64,000 nt of DNA. It comes from Gordonia polyisoprenivorans NBRC 16320 = JCM 10675. GTDB lineage: Bacteria > Actinomycetota > Actinomycetes > Mycobacteriales > Mycobacteriaceae. The position numbers and the translations under genes are program-made. Of the stretch, positions 42,199 to 49,460 are shown in pieces. The stretch covers positions 20,964 through 84,963 of the forward strand of contig NZ_BAEI01000019.1 of assembly GCF_000241325.1 (NCBI RefSeq). The letters run 5' to 3'. Positions within the stretch are counted from its first letter, which is position 1, and every line of letters begins with the position of its first letter. The notes under the pieces are model-generated. The model was not told the origin of the DNA. It saw only the letters and a list, made by a program, of their open reading frames with translations, and searched no databases.

Positions 42199-42846
42199 TC
42201 ATGCGTCGGCCACCGACCGCGCCGCACGCTCGGCATCGTCGCCGTATCCGATGTACAGGCGTGTCAGACCGTCGCACAGAACGTGGCGGGCGGCCGCAGC
42301 GGGCACCGTGCCGGTGAGCACCAGACTCGTGACCCCGTGCGTGATCGCCCAGAGCTGGGCGGCCCAGATCGTGGGAGGGTCCGCGGCGTCGGAGTCGGCA
42401 TGCTCGGGGTGCGGGCGGAATCGGCCGGCTGCAAGGCACTTCTCGATCGATGATCGCAGCGCCGCGAATGCCGTGCGTCCCGGCTCGTCGCCCGGAGCCG
42501 GTTCGACGAACATGAAACGGTACCGATGCGGTTGTGCCACACCGAAATCGAGATATGCCAACGATGCGGCCGCCAGCGCGGTCACGGGATCGTCCACCTC
42601 GGTGGTCGCCGCATCGGTGAGGGAGGCGAGATGGGCGAATCCGTTGGCTCGCAGCGCCGCGTGCAGGGCCCCGGTGCCCCCGAATCGGCTGTAGATCGCC
42701 ATTGTCGATGTACCCGCGGCGTCGGCGATGCGTCGAGCGGTCAACGCCGCCGGTCCGTGTTCGGCCAGCAAGTCGGCGGCGACGGCCACCAGGTGTGCCG
42801 CGTCGACGCGGACCGGTTCGTCGGCGGACGACCCTCGTGTGGGCAC
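42199..42846 (-). CDS. TetR/AcrR family regulator
   Basis: 215 residues from ATG 42846. HTH: LVAVAADLLAEHGPAALTAR and RIADAAGTSTMAIYSRFGGT (about 18-60), then a TetR_C_33-like C-terminal domain with QPHRYRFMFVEPAPG and WAITHGVTSLVLTG. A perfect operator-like palindrome lies 50 bases upstream, between it and a divergent membrane protein gene. It probably represses itself, the downstream ABM-like gene and perhaps the DUF3159 gene. Confidence 0.88.
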   Translation of the reverse strand: MPTRGSSADEPVRVDAAHLVAVAADLLAEHGPAALTARRIADAAGTSTMAIYSRFGGTGALHAALRANGFAHLASLTDAATTEVDDPVTALAAASLAYLDFGVAQPHRYRFMFVEPAPGDEPGRTAFAALRSSIEKCLAAGRFRPHPEHADSDAADPPTIWAAQLWAITHGVTSLVLTGTVPAAAARHVLCDGLTRLYIGYGDDAERAARSVADA

Positions 42847-42895
42847 GTGTAGACCCCCTGACTTGGAGACGAGGCATTCTCAATGCTGGACCCGA

Positions 42896-42912
42896 CTATA
42901 ACTTAGTTATAG
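42896..42912. promoter_or_regulatory. TetR operator palindrome
   Basis: CTATAAC-TTA-GTTATAG: perfect 7-bp arms with a 3-base centre, between the divergent TetR and DUF3159 genes, only 9 bases before the latter's ATG. Binding there should block its transcription. Confidence 0.75.
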
Positions 42913-42921
42913 GGTGCTTTC

Positions 42922-43635
42922 ATGGGTACCCCGGAATCCCGTTCGACCGGACACCGACGACCCTCGCAGGTATGGACCGAGGTCGGGTTCTCGGCGGTAC
43001 CGTCGACGGTCTTCGCGGTGACCGCGTCGTCGGCGGGCCTCGGGGCGGCCATCGCCGCGGCAGCGGCCACCACCGTCGCGATCGGGGCGTTCACCGTGTG
43101 GCGGTGGCGGACGGTGCGGCCGGTCATCGGTGCCTGCATCGGCGTCAGTATCTCTGTGGGATTCGCACTCCACAGCGGTCAAGCGCGCGACTACTTTCTG
43201 CCCGATCTCTGGTATCCGCCGATAGTGGCTGCGGCGCTGGCGGTTTCGTGTGTCGTCGGCTACCCGGTGATCGGCCTCGTATTCGGTGCGGTCACCGGGC
43301 GAGGCACCGGTTGGCGGCGCGACCCGTCGGCGCGACGACTGTTCGGCGCGGTCACCCTTGCCGCCGCGTCGGCGTTCCTGACCCGCTTCGTGGTCCAGTA
43401 CGCGATCTATCAGCACGGCAGCGTCGGGTTGCTGGCCGTCGGACGGATTGCCACCGGCCTCCCGTTGACGGTGACGATCCTCATGCTGATCGGCTGGTCG
43501 TTTCGCCATGTCGAACGAAAGAACCGGCCGGACGTCCCGTCACAGGACGTCCGGCCGGTTGAGGCGAGTGCTGATGAGGTGAGTGCTACAGACGAGCTTT
43601 CACATACTGGGCGGCATCGACAGTCATGCCATTGA
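42922..43635 (+). CDS. DUF3159 family membrane protein
   Basis: 237 residues from ATG 42922. About five to six transmembrane helices in residues 20-195. Family-like motifs: HSGQARDYFLPDLWYPP, VVGYPVIGLVFGAVTG, then RFVVQYAIYQHGSVGLLAVG and IATGLPLTVTILM. No enzymatic role is known. The last 40 residues (after WSFRHVERKNR) are non-conserved and are translated from a perfect 16-bp terminator hairpin, so the frame appears to overrun its original end. It then overlaps the convergent cutinase gene by 50 bases. Confidence 0.78.
   Translation: MGTPESRSTGHRRPSQVWTEVGFSAVPSTVFAVTASSAGLGAAIAAAAATTVAIGAFTVWRWRTVRPVIGACIGVSISVGFALHSGQARDYFLPDLWYPPIVAAALAVSCVVGYPVIGLVFGAVTGRGTGWRRDPSARRLFGAVTLAAASAFLTRFVVQYAIYQHGSVGLLAVGRIATGLPLTVTILMLIGWSFRHVERKNRPDVPSQDVRPVEASADEVSATDELSHTGRHRQSCH
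43522..43560. terminator. Bidirectional hairpin inside the DUF3159 3' end
   Basis: AACCGGCCGGACGTCC (43522-43537), 7-base loop, GGACGTCCGGCCGGTT (43545-43560): a perfect 16-bp stem between convergent genes. It lies within the open frame of the DUF3159 gene. Confidence 0.85.
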
Positions 43636-44296
43636 CGGCATAGAGCACATGTAGACCGTTGGGCTGCCCGACCGGGGCACCGTCACAGACGACGTCGCCG
43701 GCGATGCAGTAGCGCTTGGTCTTGCCCTCGTAGAGCGGCCCGACGTTCATCGGGGGCGCACCGACCTGCTTGATCCAGTTCGACGACGGCGGCGCGAACA
43801 GGATCGCGGCGGTCACGTGCGAGGCGGCGTTGTCGGCCAGCGGCTGCGGCACCCGGTCCTGGTACTGCCGGTACTGCGGGTCGATCTGGATCTTGTTGCT
43901 CAACGCGTAGGACGCGACGACTGCACCCTGCGAGTACCCACCGACCACGATGTGCGAGCCGGGGCACTGCGCAGCCAGGTACTTGATGCGGCGCTGGGTG
44001 TCGTTGACGCCCTTGACCACGCCCTCGACGAAGGCCATCCGGTTGTCGAAGTTGCTACCGGCCGGATAGTTCACGCCGTAGACGTTGACCGACTTACCGG
44101 GCAGCTGATTACGCAGGGCCTGCTCGAAGGACAGGCCGGTGACGCCGACGGGTGGAGCCGTCTCCACGGTTCCGCGCGCAAACACGACCTCGACGTCGGC
44201 GCACGGGGGAGCGGCGGCGGCGCGGGGTGCCGGAGAGGCAAGCAACCCGGCCGCGAGCACGGTGAATCCGAACAGGATCAGAAGTGGACGCTTCAT
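43586..44296 (-). CDS. Secreted cutinase-family esterase
   Basis: 236 residues from ATG 44296 with a signal peptide (LLILFGFTVLAAGLLASPAPRAAAAP). Cutinase fold: ADVEVVFARGTVE with the oxyanion region, the nucleophile motif VVGGYSQGAVVA, a catalytic Asp near GDVVCDGA and His in NGLHVLY. Two cysteine pairs (PPCADV/AAQCPG and KRYCIAG/VVCDGA) fit the family disulfides. In mycobacteria these CLP proteins are lipases or esterases acting on envelope or host lipids. No lid domain is evident. Confidence 0.92.
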   Translation of the reverse strand: MKRPLLILFGFTVLAAGLLASPAPRAAAAPPCADVEVVFARGTVETAPPVGVTGLSFEQALRNQLPGKSVNVYGVNYPAGSNFDNRMAFVEGVVKGVNDTQRRIKYLAAQCPGSHIVVGGYSQGAVVASYALSNKIQIDPQYRQYQDRVPQPLADNAASHVTAAILFAPPSSNWIKQVGAPPMNVGPLYEGKTKRYCIAGDVVCDGAPVGQPNGLHVLYAVNGMTVDAAQYVKARL

Positions 44297-44367
44297 TCGT
44301 CGAATGGTACGCGAACAAGGTTCACTTTAGGTGGCGCCCGGCCCGACTAGCGTCATCGCGGACACCT

Positions 44368-45615
44368 TCACCGCAGGACGAGCACGATGATGTACGCCAC
44401 GATCGCCACGATCAGCGCAAGAATGTAGGCCCAGCCCACGATGATCGCGACGGTGGCGAACGGTTCACCGTATTCACGCGTGCGCCGGATCTGATTGCGC
44501 GCTCGATACCCCAGGTACAGCCCGATCGGCGAGGTGCAGCCGATGACCGACAGCACCATCGCCCAGATGGCGAGGGTGCTCGTCTTGGCGGTCGACCGCG
44601 ACGACGACCGGGCTGCGGTGGCGGCACTCTGCCCGCCCACGGGCGCCTCCTTGGACTCCGATGATGCCTCCGTCGCCGGTGCGGCGGTGGTCGGTGGGGA
44701 ACTCTTGTCGCCGGACCTGGGTGGGGCCCCAACGGGTGGGGCTCCGGCGGATGTGGCTCTGGTCGGTCCGGCGTCGACGGCCGAATAGGCACGGGGTGGA
44801 GCCGAGGACTGTTCGTCGGACCGGACCGTCGCGTCGGCGTTCACACCGGCAGCGCCGGCCGGAACACCACCGCGGGGCGGAGCTCCCTGTGGTCCGTTGG
44901 CCTGTGGACCGCCGGTTTGTGGTCCGCCGCCGCGCGGTGCCGAGCCCGGCACCGGTGGCGGACCGTCGGGCCCGGATGGGGGGCCCGGCGGCCGGGTACC
45001 CGGGGGTATCGGTGCACCGGGGCGACGGCGGCCCGGGGGCGGTGGCATCCGGGTGCCCGGGCCCGAGCGCGCGCCGGGAGGTGGTCCGCCGCGCCAGCCG
45101 GGACGCGGTCCCGGACCGGTGGTTCCGGGTGCGCCGGCAGGGGGAGCACCGCCCGGAGCGCCCGGAGCGCCCGGGCCGCCGGGGGCCGGCGGGGCCGGTC
45201 GGGGACCCTGACCCGTCGAGGACATACCGGGAGGTCGCGCTGCCGGACCCGGTTGTGGGGGTCGGGGACCGGAGCCGGTGCTCGACCCGCCACGAGACGC
45301 GGGTGCACCGGGTGCGACCGGGCCGATGGGCGGGCCCGAGGGTGGTCGTGGCCCGGGACCGGTGCCGGAAATCGGTACGCGCGGGTTCGATGGTGTGCCC
45401 GGTGGTCGGGGTCCGACGCCGGAGTCCGAGCGCACGTCGCCGGGTGTCAGGTCGGGGTTGCGCCCGCTGACCGGTGCGGTCGGCGGGCGCTCCCAGGGCG
45501 CCGACGCCGTGCCGGTGCCCGCCTCGGGAGCGTCGTCACGGGGGACGGGCGGCACTCCGTCGGGCGCGTCGCCGCGACGGAGGTCCCCGCCCGGCCTGTT
45601 CTCGTCGGAGGTCAC
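44368..45615 (-). CDS. Proline-rich DUF4190 membrane protein
   Basis: 415 residues from GTG 45615. The first 330 residues are extremely Pro/Gly-rich (repeats like [20 protein letters not shown]) and must be disordered. A DUF4190 domain with two transmembrane helices ends the protein: [31 protein letters not shown], then [19 protein letters not shown]. Function unknown. It occupies the position of Rv0008c, between the tRNA pair and ppiA, but I cannot show homology outside the membrane part. Confidence 0.75.
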   Translation of the reverse strand: MTSDENRPGGDLRRGDAPDGVPPVPRDDAPEAGTGTASAPWERPPTAPVSGRNPDLTPGDVRSDSGVGPRPPGTPSNPRVPISGTGPGPRPPSGPPIGPVAPGAPASRGGSSTGSGPRPPQPGPAARPPGMSSTGQGPRPAPPAPGGPGAPGAPGGAPPAGAPGTTGPGPRPGWRGGPPPGARSGPGTRMPPPPGRRRPGAPIPPGTRPPGPPSGPDGPPPVPGSAPRGGGPQTGGPQANGPQGAPPRGGVPAGAAGVNADATVRSDEQSSAPPRAYSAVDAGPTRATSAGAPPVGAPPRSGDKSSPPTTAAPATEASSESKEAPVGGQSAATAARSSSRSTAKTSTLAIWAMVLSVIGCTSPIGLYLGYRARNQIRRTREYGEPFATVAIIVGWAYILALIVAIVAYIIVLVLR

Positions 45616-45709
45616 CGGTCCAAATTACCTTCCGGACCCGGTGGATGATGCATGGTGCGTCCCGCGACGACCACGCTTGTCCGACTTATGGGGATACCAG
45701 CGGCCGGGA

Positions 45710-45931
45710 TCAGAGAGCCACATCACCCTCGGCGGTGCCCTGGTTGTCGATGCCCTCGGCGGAGCCGAGATTCTCGATGCCTTCCGCGGAGCGGAGATTC
45801 TCGATACGGGGCACCGTCGGCGAGACCGGCGGGAGTTCGGTACGGGAGCGTCGCACGACGAACACCGCCGCGACGGCCGACAATGCTGCCGCCGAGGCAG
45901 CGGCGATCAGCAGGAGATACTTCTTCGGCAT
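45710..45931 (-). CDS. Small single-pass membrane protein with 9-residue repeats
   Basis: 73 residues from ATG 45931. [20 protein letters not shown] and a following VFVVRRSR give one N-terminal transmembrane helix with a positive stop. The tail has three units of the type IENLxSAEG, from a 27-bp tandem repeat. Actinobacteria often encode a tiny membrane protein (DLW-39 type) near this tRNA/ppiA locus; the N-terminus fits, but the DLW end is not seen and may have been replaced by the repeats. Confidence 0.55.
   Translation of the reverse strand: MPKKYLLLIAAASAAALSAVAAVFVVRRSRTELPPVSPTVPRIENLRSAEGIENLGSAEGIDNQGTAEGDVAL
45744..45797. repeat. 27-bp tandem repeat in the small membrane protein gene
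   Basis: Two 27-base units (45744-45770, 45771-45797) with a few substitutions, followed by a partial third (TTCTCGATACGGGGC). In frame, nine residues each. Confidence 0.85.
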
Positions 45932-46069
45932 GACCCACAGCGTGCCAGGTCCGCTTTGCCGGTGCTACTCGCGTGGTCGGAGGCCGAACATGCGCCGTTG
46001 CCGACGAGGTCGTGGAATGTTGCCGACGGAGTCGTGGGGTTGTTGCCGCCGATTTGGTTGGATGGAGTG

Positions 46070-46591
46070 GTGAGCACATCAACGCAGACCGTGACCATCC
46101 ACACCAACCGCGGCGACATCAAGGTCGATCTCTTCGGCAACCATGCGCCCGAGACCGTCGCCAACTTCGTCGGCCTGGCCGCCGGCAGCAAGGACTACAG
46201 CGAGCCGAACGCCTCCGGGGGCGACTCCGGTCCGTTCTACGACGGCTCGGTGTTCCACCGCGTCATCGAGGGCTTCATGATCCAGGGCGGCGATCCGACC
46301 GGCACCGGCCGCGGCGGCCCCGGCTACAAGTTCAAGGACGAGTTCCACCCGGAGCTGCAGTTCGACCGCCCCTACCTGCTCGCCATGGCCAACGCCGGAC
46401 CGGGCACCAACGGGTCGCAGTTCTTCATCACCGTCGGCCCCACCCCGCACCTGAACCGTCGCCACACCATCTTCGGTGAGGTGACCGATCCGGCCTCGCA
46501 GCAGGTCGTCGACGCGATCGCGACCACCTCCACCGATCGCAGCGACCGTCCGCTGGACGAGGTCCGCATCGAGAAGATCGAGGTCAACTGA
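46070..46591 (+). CDS. ppiA: Peptidyl-prolyl cis-trans isomerase (cyclophilin)
   Basis: 173 residues from GTG 46070; homologue of Rv0009. Cyclophilin core: [12 protein letters not shown], then [20 protein letters not shown] and [20 protein letters not shown], with the catalytic Arg in FHRVI. No signal peptide, so cytosolic. The start is fixed by homology; the long upstream frame is not coding. Followed 26 bases later by the rhomboid gene. Confidence 0.94.
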   Translation: MSTSTQTVTIHTNRGDIKVDLFGNHAPETVANFVGLAAGSKDYSEPNASGGDSGPFYDGSVFHRVIEGFMIQGGDPTGTGRGGPGYKFKDEFHPELQFDRPYLLAMANAGPGTNGSQFFITVGPTPHLNRRHTIFGEVTDPASQQVVDAIATTSTDRSDRPLDEVRIEKIEVN

Positions 46592-46617
46592 CCATCGGCC
46601 CCGCCGGTCCGCCGGCG

Positions 46618-47526
46618 GTGTGTTACCGACATCCCGACCGCCCCACCGCGCTGTCCTGCACGCGGTGCGGGCGGCCGGCTTGTCCGGGATGTCTGCACCC
46701 GGCCGCGGTCGGGCAGCACTGCGACGAGTGCGTGCGCGGCGACGGCGCGCGGGGCTCCGGCCGCCAGGACATCCGCCGACCCGACTTCGGCGACCGGGGC
46801 ATCCGGTCGGTGGTCACGCGGCCCGTACGCGCCCGGCGCCCGCTGGCCACCTACACGCTGATCGCGATCAACGTCGTCGTCTTCGCCTACACGATCTACG
46901 CCGCACATTCCTTCAACGTCGAGGTCTCCGGGCCACTCCTGCATGGAGAGTTGGTGCGCGGCAATGTCTTTCTCGGCCAGTACTGGCGCTTGCTCACCGC
47001 GGGATTCTTGCACTACAGCCTGATACACCTTGCGGTGAACATGATCTCGCTCTACATCCTCGGCCGAGATCTCGAAATCGCCCTGGGCATCGGACGATTC
47101 GTGATGGTCTACATGACCGCGCTGCTCGGTGGCAGCGCCGCGGTGATGATCGCGCAATCCAACGAGGCCCGCTCCGCCGGCGCGTCGGGAGCGATCTACG
47201 GGCTGATGGGCGCCATGCTCATCGTCGTTCTGCGCCTGCGTGTCTCACCCGCACCGGTGCTGACGATCATCGCCATCAACCTCGTGATGTCGTTCTCGAT
47301 CCCCGGCATCTCCCTCGCCGCACACGTCGGCGGCCTGGTGTTCGGCGCGGCAGCCACCGCCGCACTCATCTGGTCGCCCCGACTCCTGCCGCAGTCCCTG
47401 CGCACCGACCGCAACGCCACCCTCATCGGCTGGGTGGCCGTCAGTACCCTGCTGGTCGTGGCGGTGGCCATCAGCGTCATCGTCGCGGTGACCTACACCG
47501 GGCCGGTACTCGTCTACGTTCACTGA
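46618..47526 (+). CDS. Rhomboid family intramembrane serine protease
   Basis: 302 residues from GTG 46618. The first 45 residues hold a B-box-like zinc motif: CYRHPDRPTALSCTRCGRPA then CPGC and CDEC. The rhomboid domain (about 80-280) has six or seven helices with HLAVNMISLYILGRDLE, the serine motif SAGASGAIYGLMGA and the catalytic His in SLAAHVGGLVFG. It cleaves transmembrane substrates, unknown here. Likely cotranscribed with ppiA. Confidence 0.92.
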   Translation: MCYRHPDRPTALSCTRCGRPACPGCLHPAAVGQHCDECVRGDGARGSGRQDIRRPDFGDRGIRSVVTRPVRARRPLATYTLIAINVVVFAYTIYAAHSFNVEVSGPLLHGELVRGNVFLGQYWRLLTAGFLHYSLIHLAVNMISLYILGRDLEIALGIGRFVMVYMTALLGGSAAVMIAQSNEARSAGASGAIYGLMGAMLIVVLRLRVSPAPVLTIIAINLVMSFSIPGISLAAHVGGLVFGAAATAALIWSPRLLPQSLRTDRNATLIGWVAVSTLLVVAVAISVIVAVTYTGPVLVYVH

Positions 47527-47537
47527 GTCGCGCTCTC

Positions 47538-47587
47538 CGACAACCGGAGCACAGGTGCTCAGCGACAACCGGAGCACAGGCGCTCAG
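47538..47587. repeat. 25-bp tandem duplication between rhomboid and PH-like genes
   Basis: Two 25-base copies (47538-47562, 47563-47587) with one difference, each containing CGACAACCGGAGCACAGG. The second overlaps the 3' end of the PH-like gene. Confidence 0.88.
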
Positions 47588-48096
47588 CGACGCGAGTCCT
47601 CCACCGCGAACCCGGCGCGGTCGAGTGCGTCGACGACGTCGAGTAGATCGGCGCCGAGATCCCAGCGGCTGAACACCACCAGCATCGATTCCTCGCGTTC
47701 GGTGCCCTCGCGTTCGGTGCCCTCGCGTTCGGTGTCATGGTCGGCAGCCGCCGGAAAGTAGTCGATCTCGAGTTGACCGGATCGGCGTCCGATGCGGCGC
47801 ATCGTGAGAAGTCGGACGCGCTCGACGTCGGCGGGCGTCAGTGTCACGGCGCCGCCGATACGCCGGATGGTCAGTTGCGGGCCGGCCGACAGTTCGAGTC
47901 GCGGCCGGATCAGCGACGCGTACGCCCCGAACCCGAGCAGCATCAACCCGGCGATACCGATGATCACCGATCCGACGGCGTCGGATGCGACGAACACCGC
48001 GCACAGCAGGAGCACGACGCCTGCGGCCAGGAGCGCGCCGGCCGCGAGTCGGGGCGTCGCCCACTGCTGTGTGGACAGCTCGGCAGAGTTATCCAC
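47584..48096 (-). CDS. PH-like membrane protein (Rv0010c homologue)
   Basis: 170 residues from GTG 48096. Two transmembrane helices (about 17-35 and 40-58: AAGVVLLLCAVFVA and VIIGIAGLMLLGFGAY) precede a bacterial PH-like domain with LTIRRIGGAVTLTPADVERV and the ending FSRWDLGADLLDVVDALDRAGF. An EREGT unit is repeated three times from a 15-bp tandem repeat. Function unknown; the order rhomboid/ppiA, this gene and crgA is that of mycobacteria. The start codon lies within a DnaA box. Confidence 0.82.
   Translation of the reverse strand: MDNSAELSTQQWATPRLAAGALLAAGVVLLLCAVFVASDAVGSVIIGIAGLMLLGFGAYASLIRPRLELSAGPQLTIRRIGGAVTLTPADVERVRLLTMRRIGRRSGQLEIDYFPAAADHDTEREGTEREGTEREESMLVVFSRWDLGADLLDVVDALDRAGFAVEDSRR
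47691..47735. repeat. 15-bp tandem triplication in the PH-like gene
   Basis: CCTCGCGTTCGGTGC three times (47691, 47706, 47721), the last with one change. In frame, encoding EREGT units. Confidence 0.92.
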
Positions 48097-48152
48097 AGGA
48101 CTTACTCACAGTGGGGATGACTTACACACATGTAATTTCCACATGTGGATAA
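48089..48152. promoter_or_regulatory. Pair of perfect inverted DnaA boxes
   Basis: TTATCCACA (48089-48097) and TGTGGATAA (48144-48152) are both exact matches to the E. coli consensus, in opposite orientation, 55 bases apart. They lie between the PH-like gene and crgA, about 17 kb from oriC. The first covers the PH-like start codon. Confidence 0.7.
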
Positions 48153-48189
48153 CCGCGCGCAGGTCTTTGACCAGCATCAACGGCCGACC

Positions 48190-48480
48190 TCAGCGCCACT
48201 TCATGGTCATCAGCAGGCCCACGACCATCATCGAGAAGCCGATGAGGAAGTTCCACGCGCCCAGGTTGTTCATCCAGTGCAGCGCCTGACCGGGGCCACC
48301 GTAGGTGGTCTCGCCGGCAGCGAGGTAGTAGACGATCAGCCAGGCCAGACCCAGCAGCATGAGGCCGAGCATCACGCCGACGTAGATCGAGCTGGAGGGA
48401 CCGGCCTTCACCTTGACCGGCGTGCGACTCGCCGGGTTGATGGTGTAGTCGGTCTTCTTCCGGACTTTTGACTTCGGCAT
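48190..48480 (-). CDS. crgA: Cell division protein CrgA
   Basis: 96 residues, the usual family length. [14 protein letters not shown] at the start, two transmembrane helices (about 32-52 and 74-92), and the conserved tail [19 protein letters not shown]. CrgA binds FtsZ, FtsQ, FtsI and PBPA and stabilises the septum. Its neighbours pbpA, rodA and pknA act in the same process. RBS-like AGAGGAAGTC precedes the ATG. Confidence 0.95.
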   Translation of the reverse strand: MPKSKVRKKTDYTINPASRTPVKVKAGPSSSIYVGVMLGLMLLGLAWLIVYYLAAGETTYGGPGQALHWMNNLGAWNFLIGFSMMVVGLLMTMKWR

Positions 48481-48667
48481 GACTTCCTCTGTTGTGCAGC
48501 GAGCGGGTCATCGGCGGGCGATGACCCCTTGCATCTTCTCGTTTCGCGTTCGGCGGCGGTGTCGTGGCGCGGTGTGTTGTCCGCGACACGCCCGGCGCAT
48601 CACCTCTACGGTATCGCACCAGGTCGCCGCCACGAGCGCCCCGCGAGTCCCCGGGTAACCTGACACG

Positions 48668-49417
48668 ATGACCAGCGCAGCACCGGAGGCGACCGGCTCC
48701 GCGAACCACGCGGCCCGCATCCTCGTCATCGACAACTACGACAGCTTCGTCTACAACCTGGTCCAGTACCTGGGCCAGCTCGGTGTCGAGGCAACGGTGT
48801 GGCGCAACGATGATCCCCGGCTGACGACTACCGACGGCGAGTTCACCGACGAGTCGCTGCGTGCTGCGCTGCGCGGTCCCGATGGGTCCGGTTTCGCCGG
48901 CGTGCTGCTGTCGCCCGGGCCGGGTACGCCGCAGCGCGCCGGAGCGACGTTGCCGCTCGTCGGGGTCGCCGCCGCCGACGGTGTACCTCTGCTCGGAGTG
49001 TGTCTCGGTCATCAGGCCATCGGTGCGGCGTTCGGCGGCACCGTCGATCGCGCGCCGGAGCTGCTGCACGGCAAGACCTCGCTCGTCCATCACGATCAGG
49101 TCGGGGTGCTGCGTGGTCTGCCGGATCCGTTCACCGCGACCCGCTATCACTCACTGACGGTGCTGCCCGAGACCATTCCGGACGAGCTCGTGGTCACCGG
49201 CCGCACCGAGTCGGGCATCGTGATGGGAATGCAGCATCGGGAGCTGCCGATCCACGGCGTTCAGTTCCATCCCGAAAGCGTGCTCACCCAGGGTGGCCAC
49301 CGGATGCTGGCCAACTGGTTGGGCGTCTGCGGCATCGACATCGACGAGTCAACCGTCGCCGTCCTCGAACAGGAGATGGCCGAGGCGATCGGTCCGGCGC
49401 TGGCCGCCCAGTCCTGA
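48668..49417 (+). CDS. pabA: Glutamine amidotransferase (anthranilate / aminodeoxychorismate synthase component II)
   Basis: 249 residues; Rv0013 (trpG) homologue. Class I GATase triad: Cys in [12 protein letters not shown], His and Glu in [14 protein letters not shown]. Opens with [20 protein letters not shown]. It supplies ammonia to TrpE or PabB; without trp or pab genes nearby, a dual folate/tryptophan role is possible. Rv0012, which precedes it in M. tuberculosis, is missing. A 15-bp duplication spans its stop codon. Convergent with pknB. Confidence 0.92.
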   Translation: MTSAAPEATGSANHAARILVIDNYDSFVYNLVQYLGQLGVEATVWRNDDPRLTTTDGEFTDESLRAALRGPDGSGFAGVLLSPGPGTPQRAGATLPLVGVAAADGVPLLGVCLGHQAIGAAFGGTVDRAPELLHGKTSLVHHDQVGVLRGLPDPFTATRYHSLTVLPETIPDELVVTGRTESGIVMGMQHRELPIHGVQFHPESVLTQGGHRMLANWLGVCGIDIDESTVAVLEQEMAEAIGPALAAQS

Positions 49418-49432
49418 GCCGCCCAGTCCTGA
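49403..49432. repeat. 15-bp perfect tandem duplication across the pabA stop codon
   Basis: GCCGCCCAGTCCTGA is present twice in a row; each copy ends in TGA in the same frame. The first TGA (49415-49417) is the pabA stop. Confidence 0.92.
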
Positions 49433-49460
49433 GCCGCCGGTCCCGATGAGCCGGCTGTGC

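Noticed and set aside
44661..45648. Plus-strand frames opposite the proline-rich DUF4190 gene
   Set aside because: Arg/Gly/Ala-rich shadows of a Pro/Gly-rich gene; no start site or domain.
48481..48667. Missing Rv0012-like gene between crgA and pabA
   Set aside because: The gap of 187 bases holds no frame of suitable length; the gene is simply absent here, which is ordinary lineage variation.
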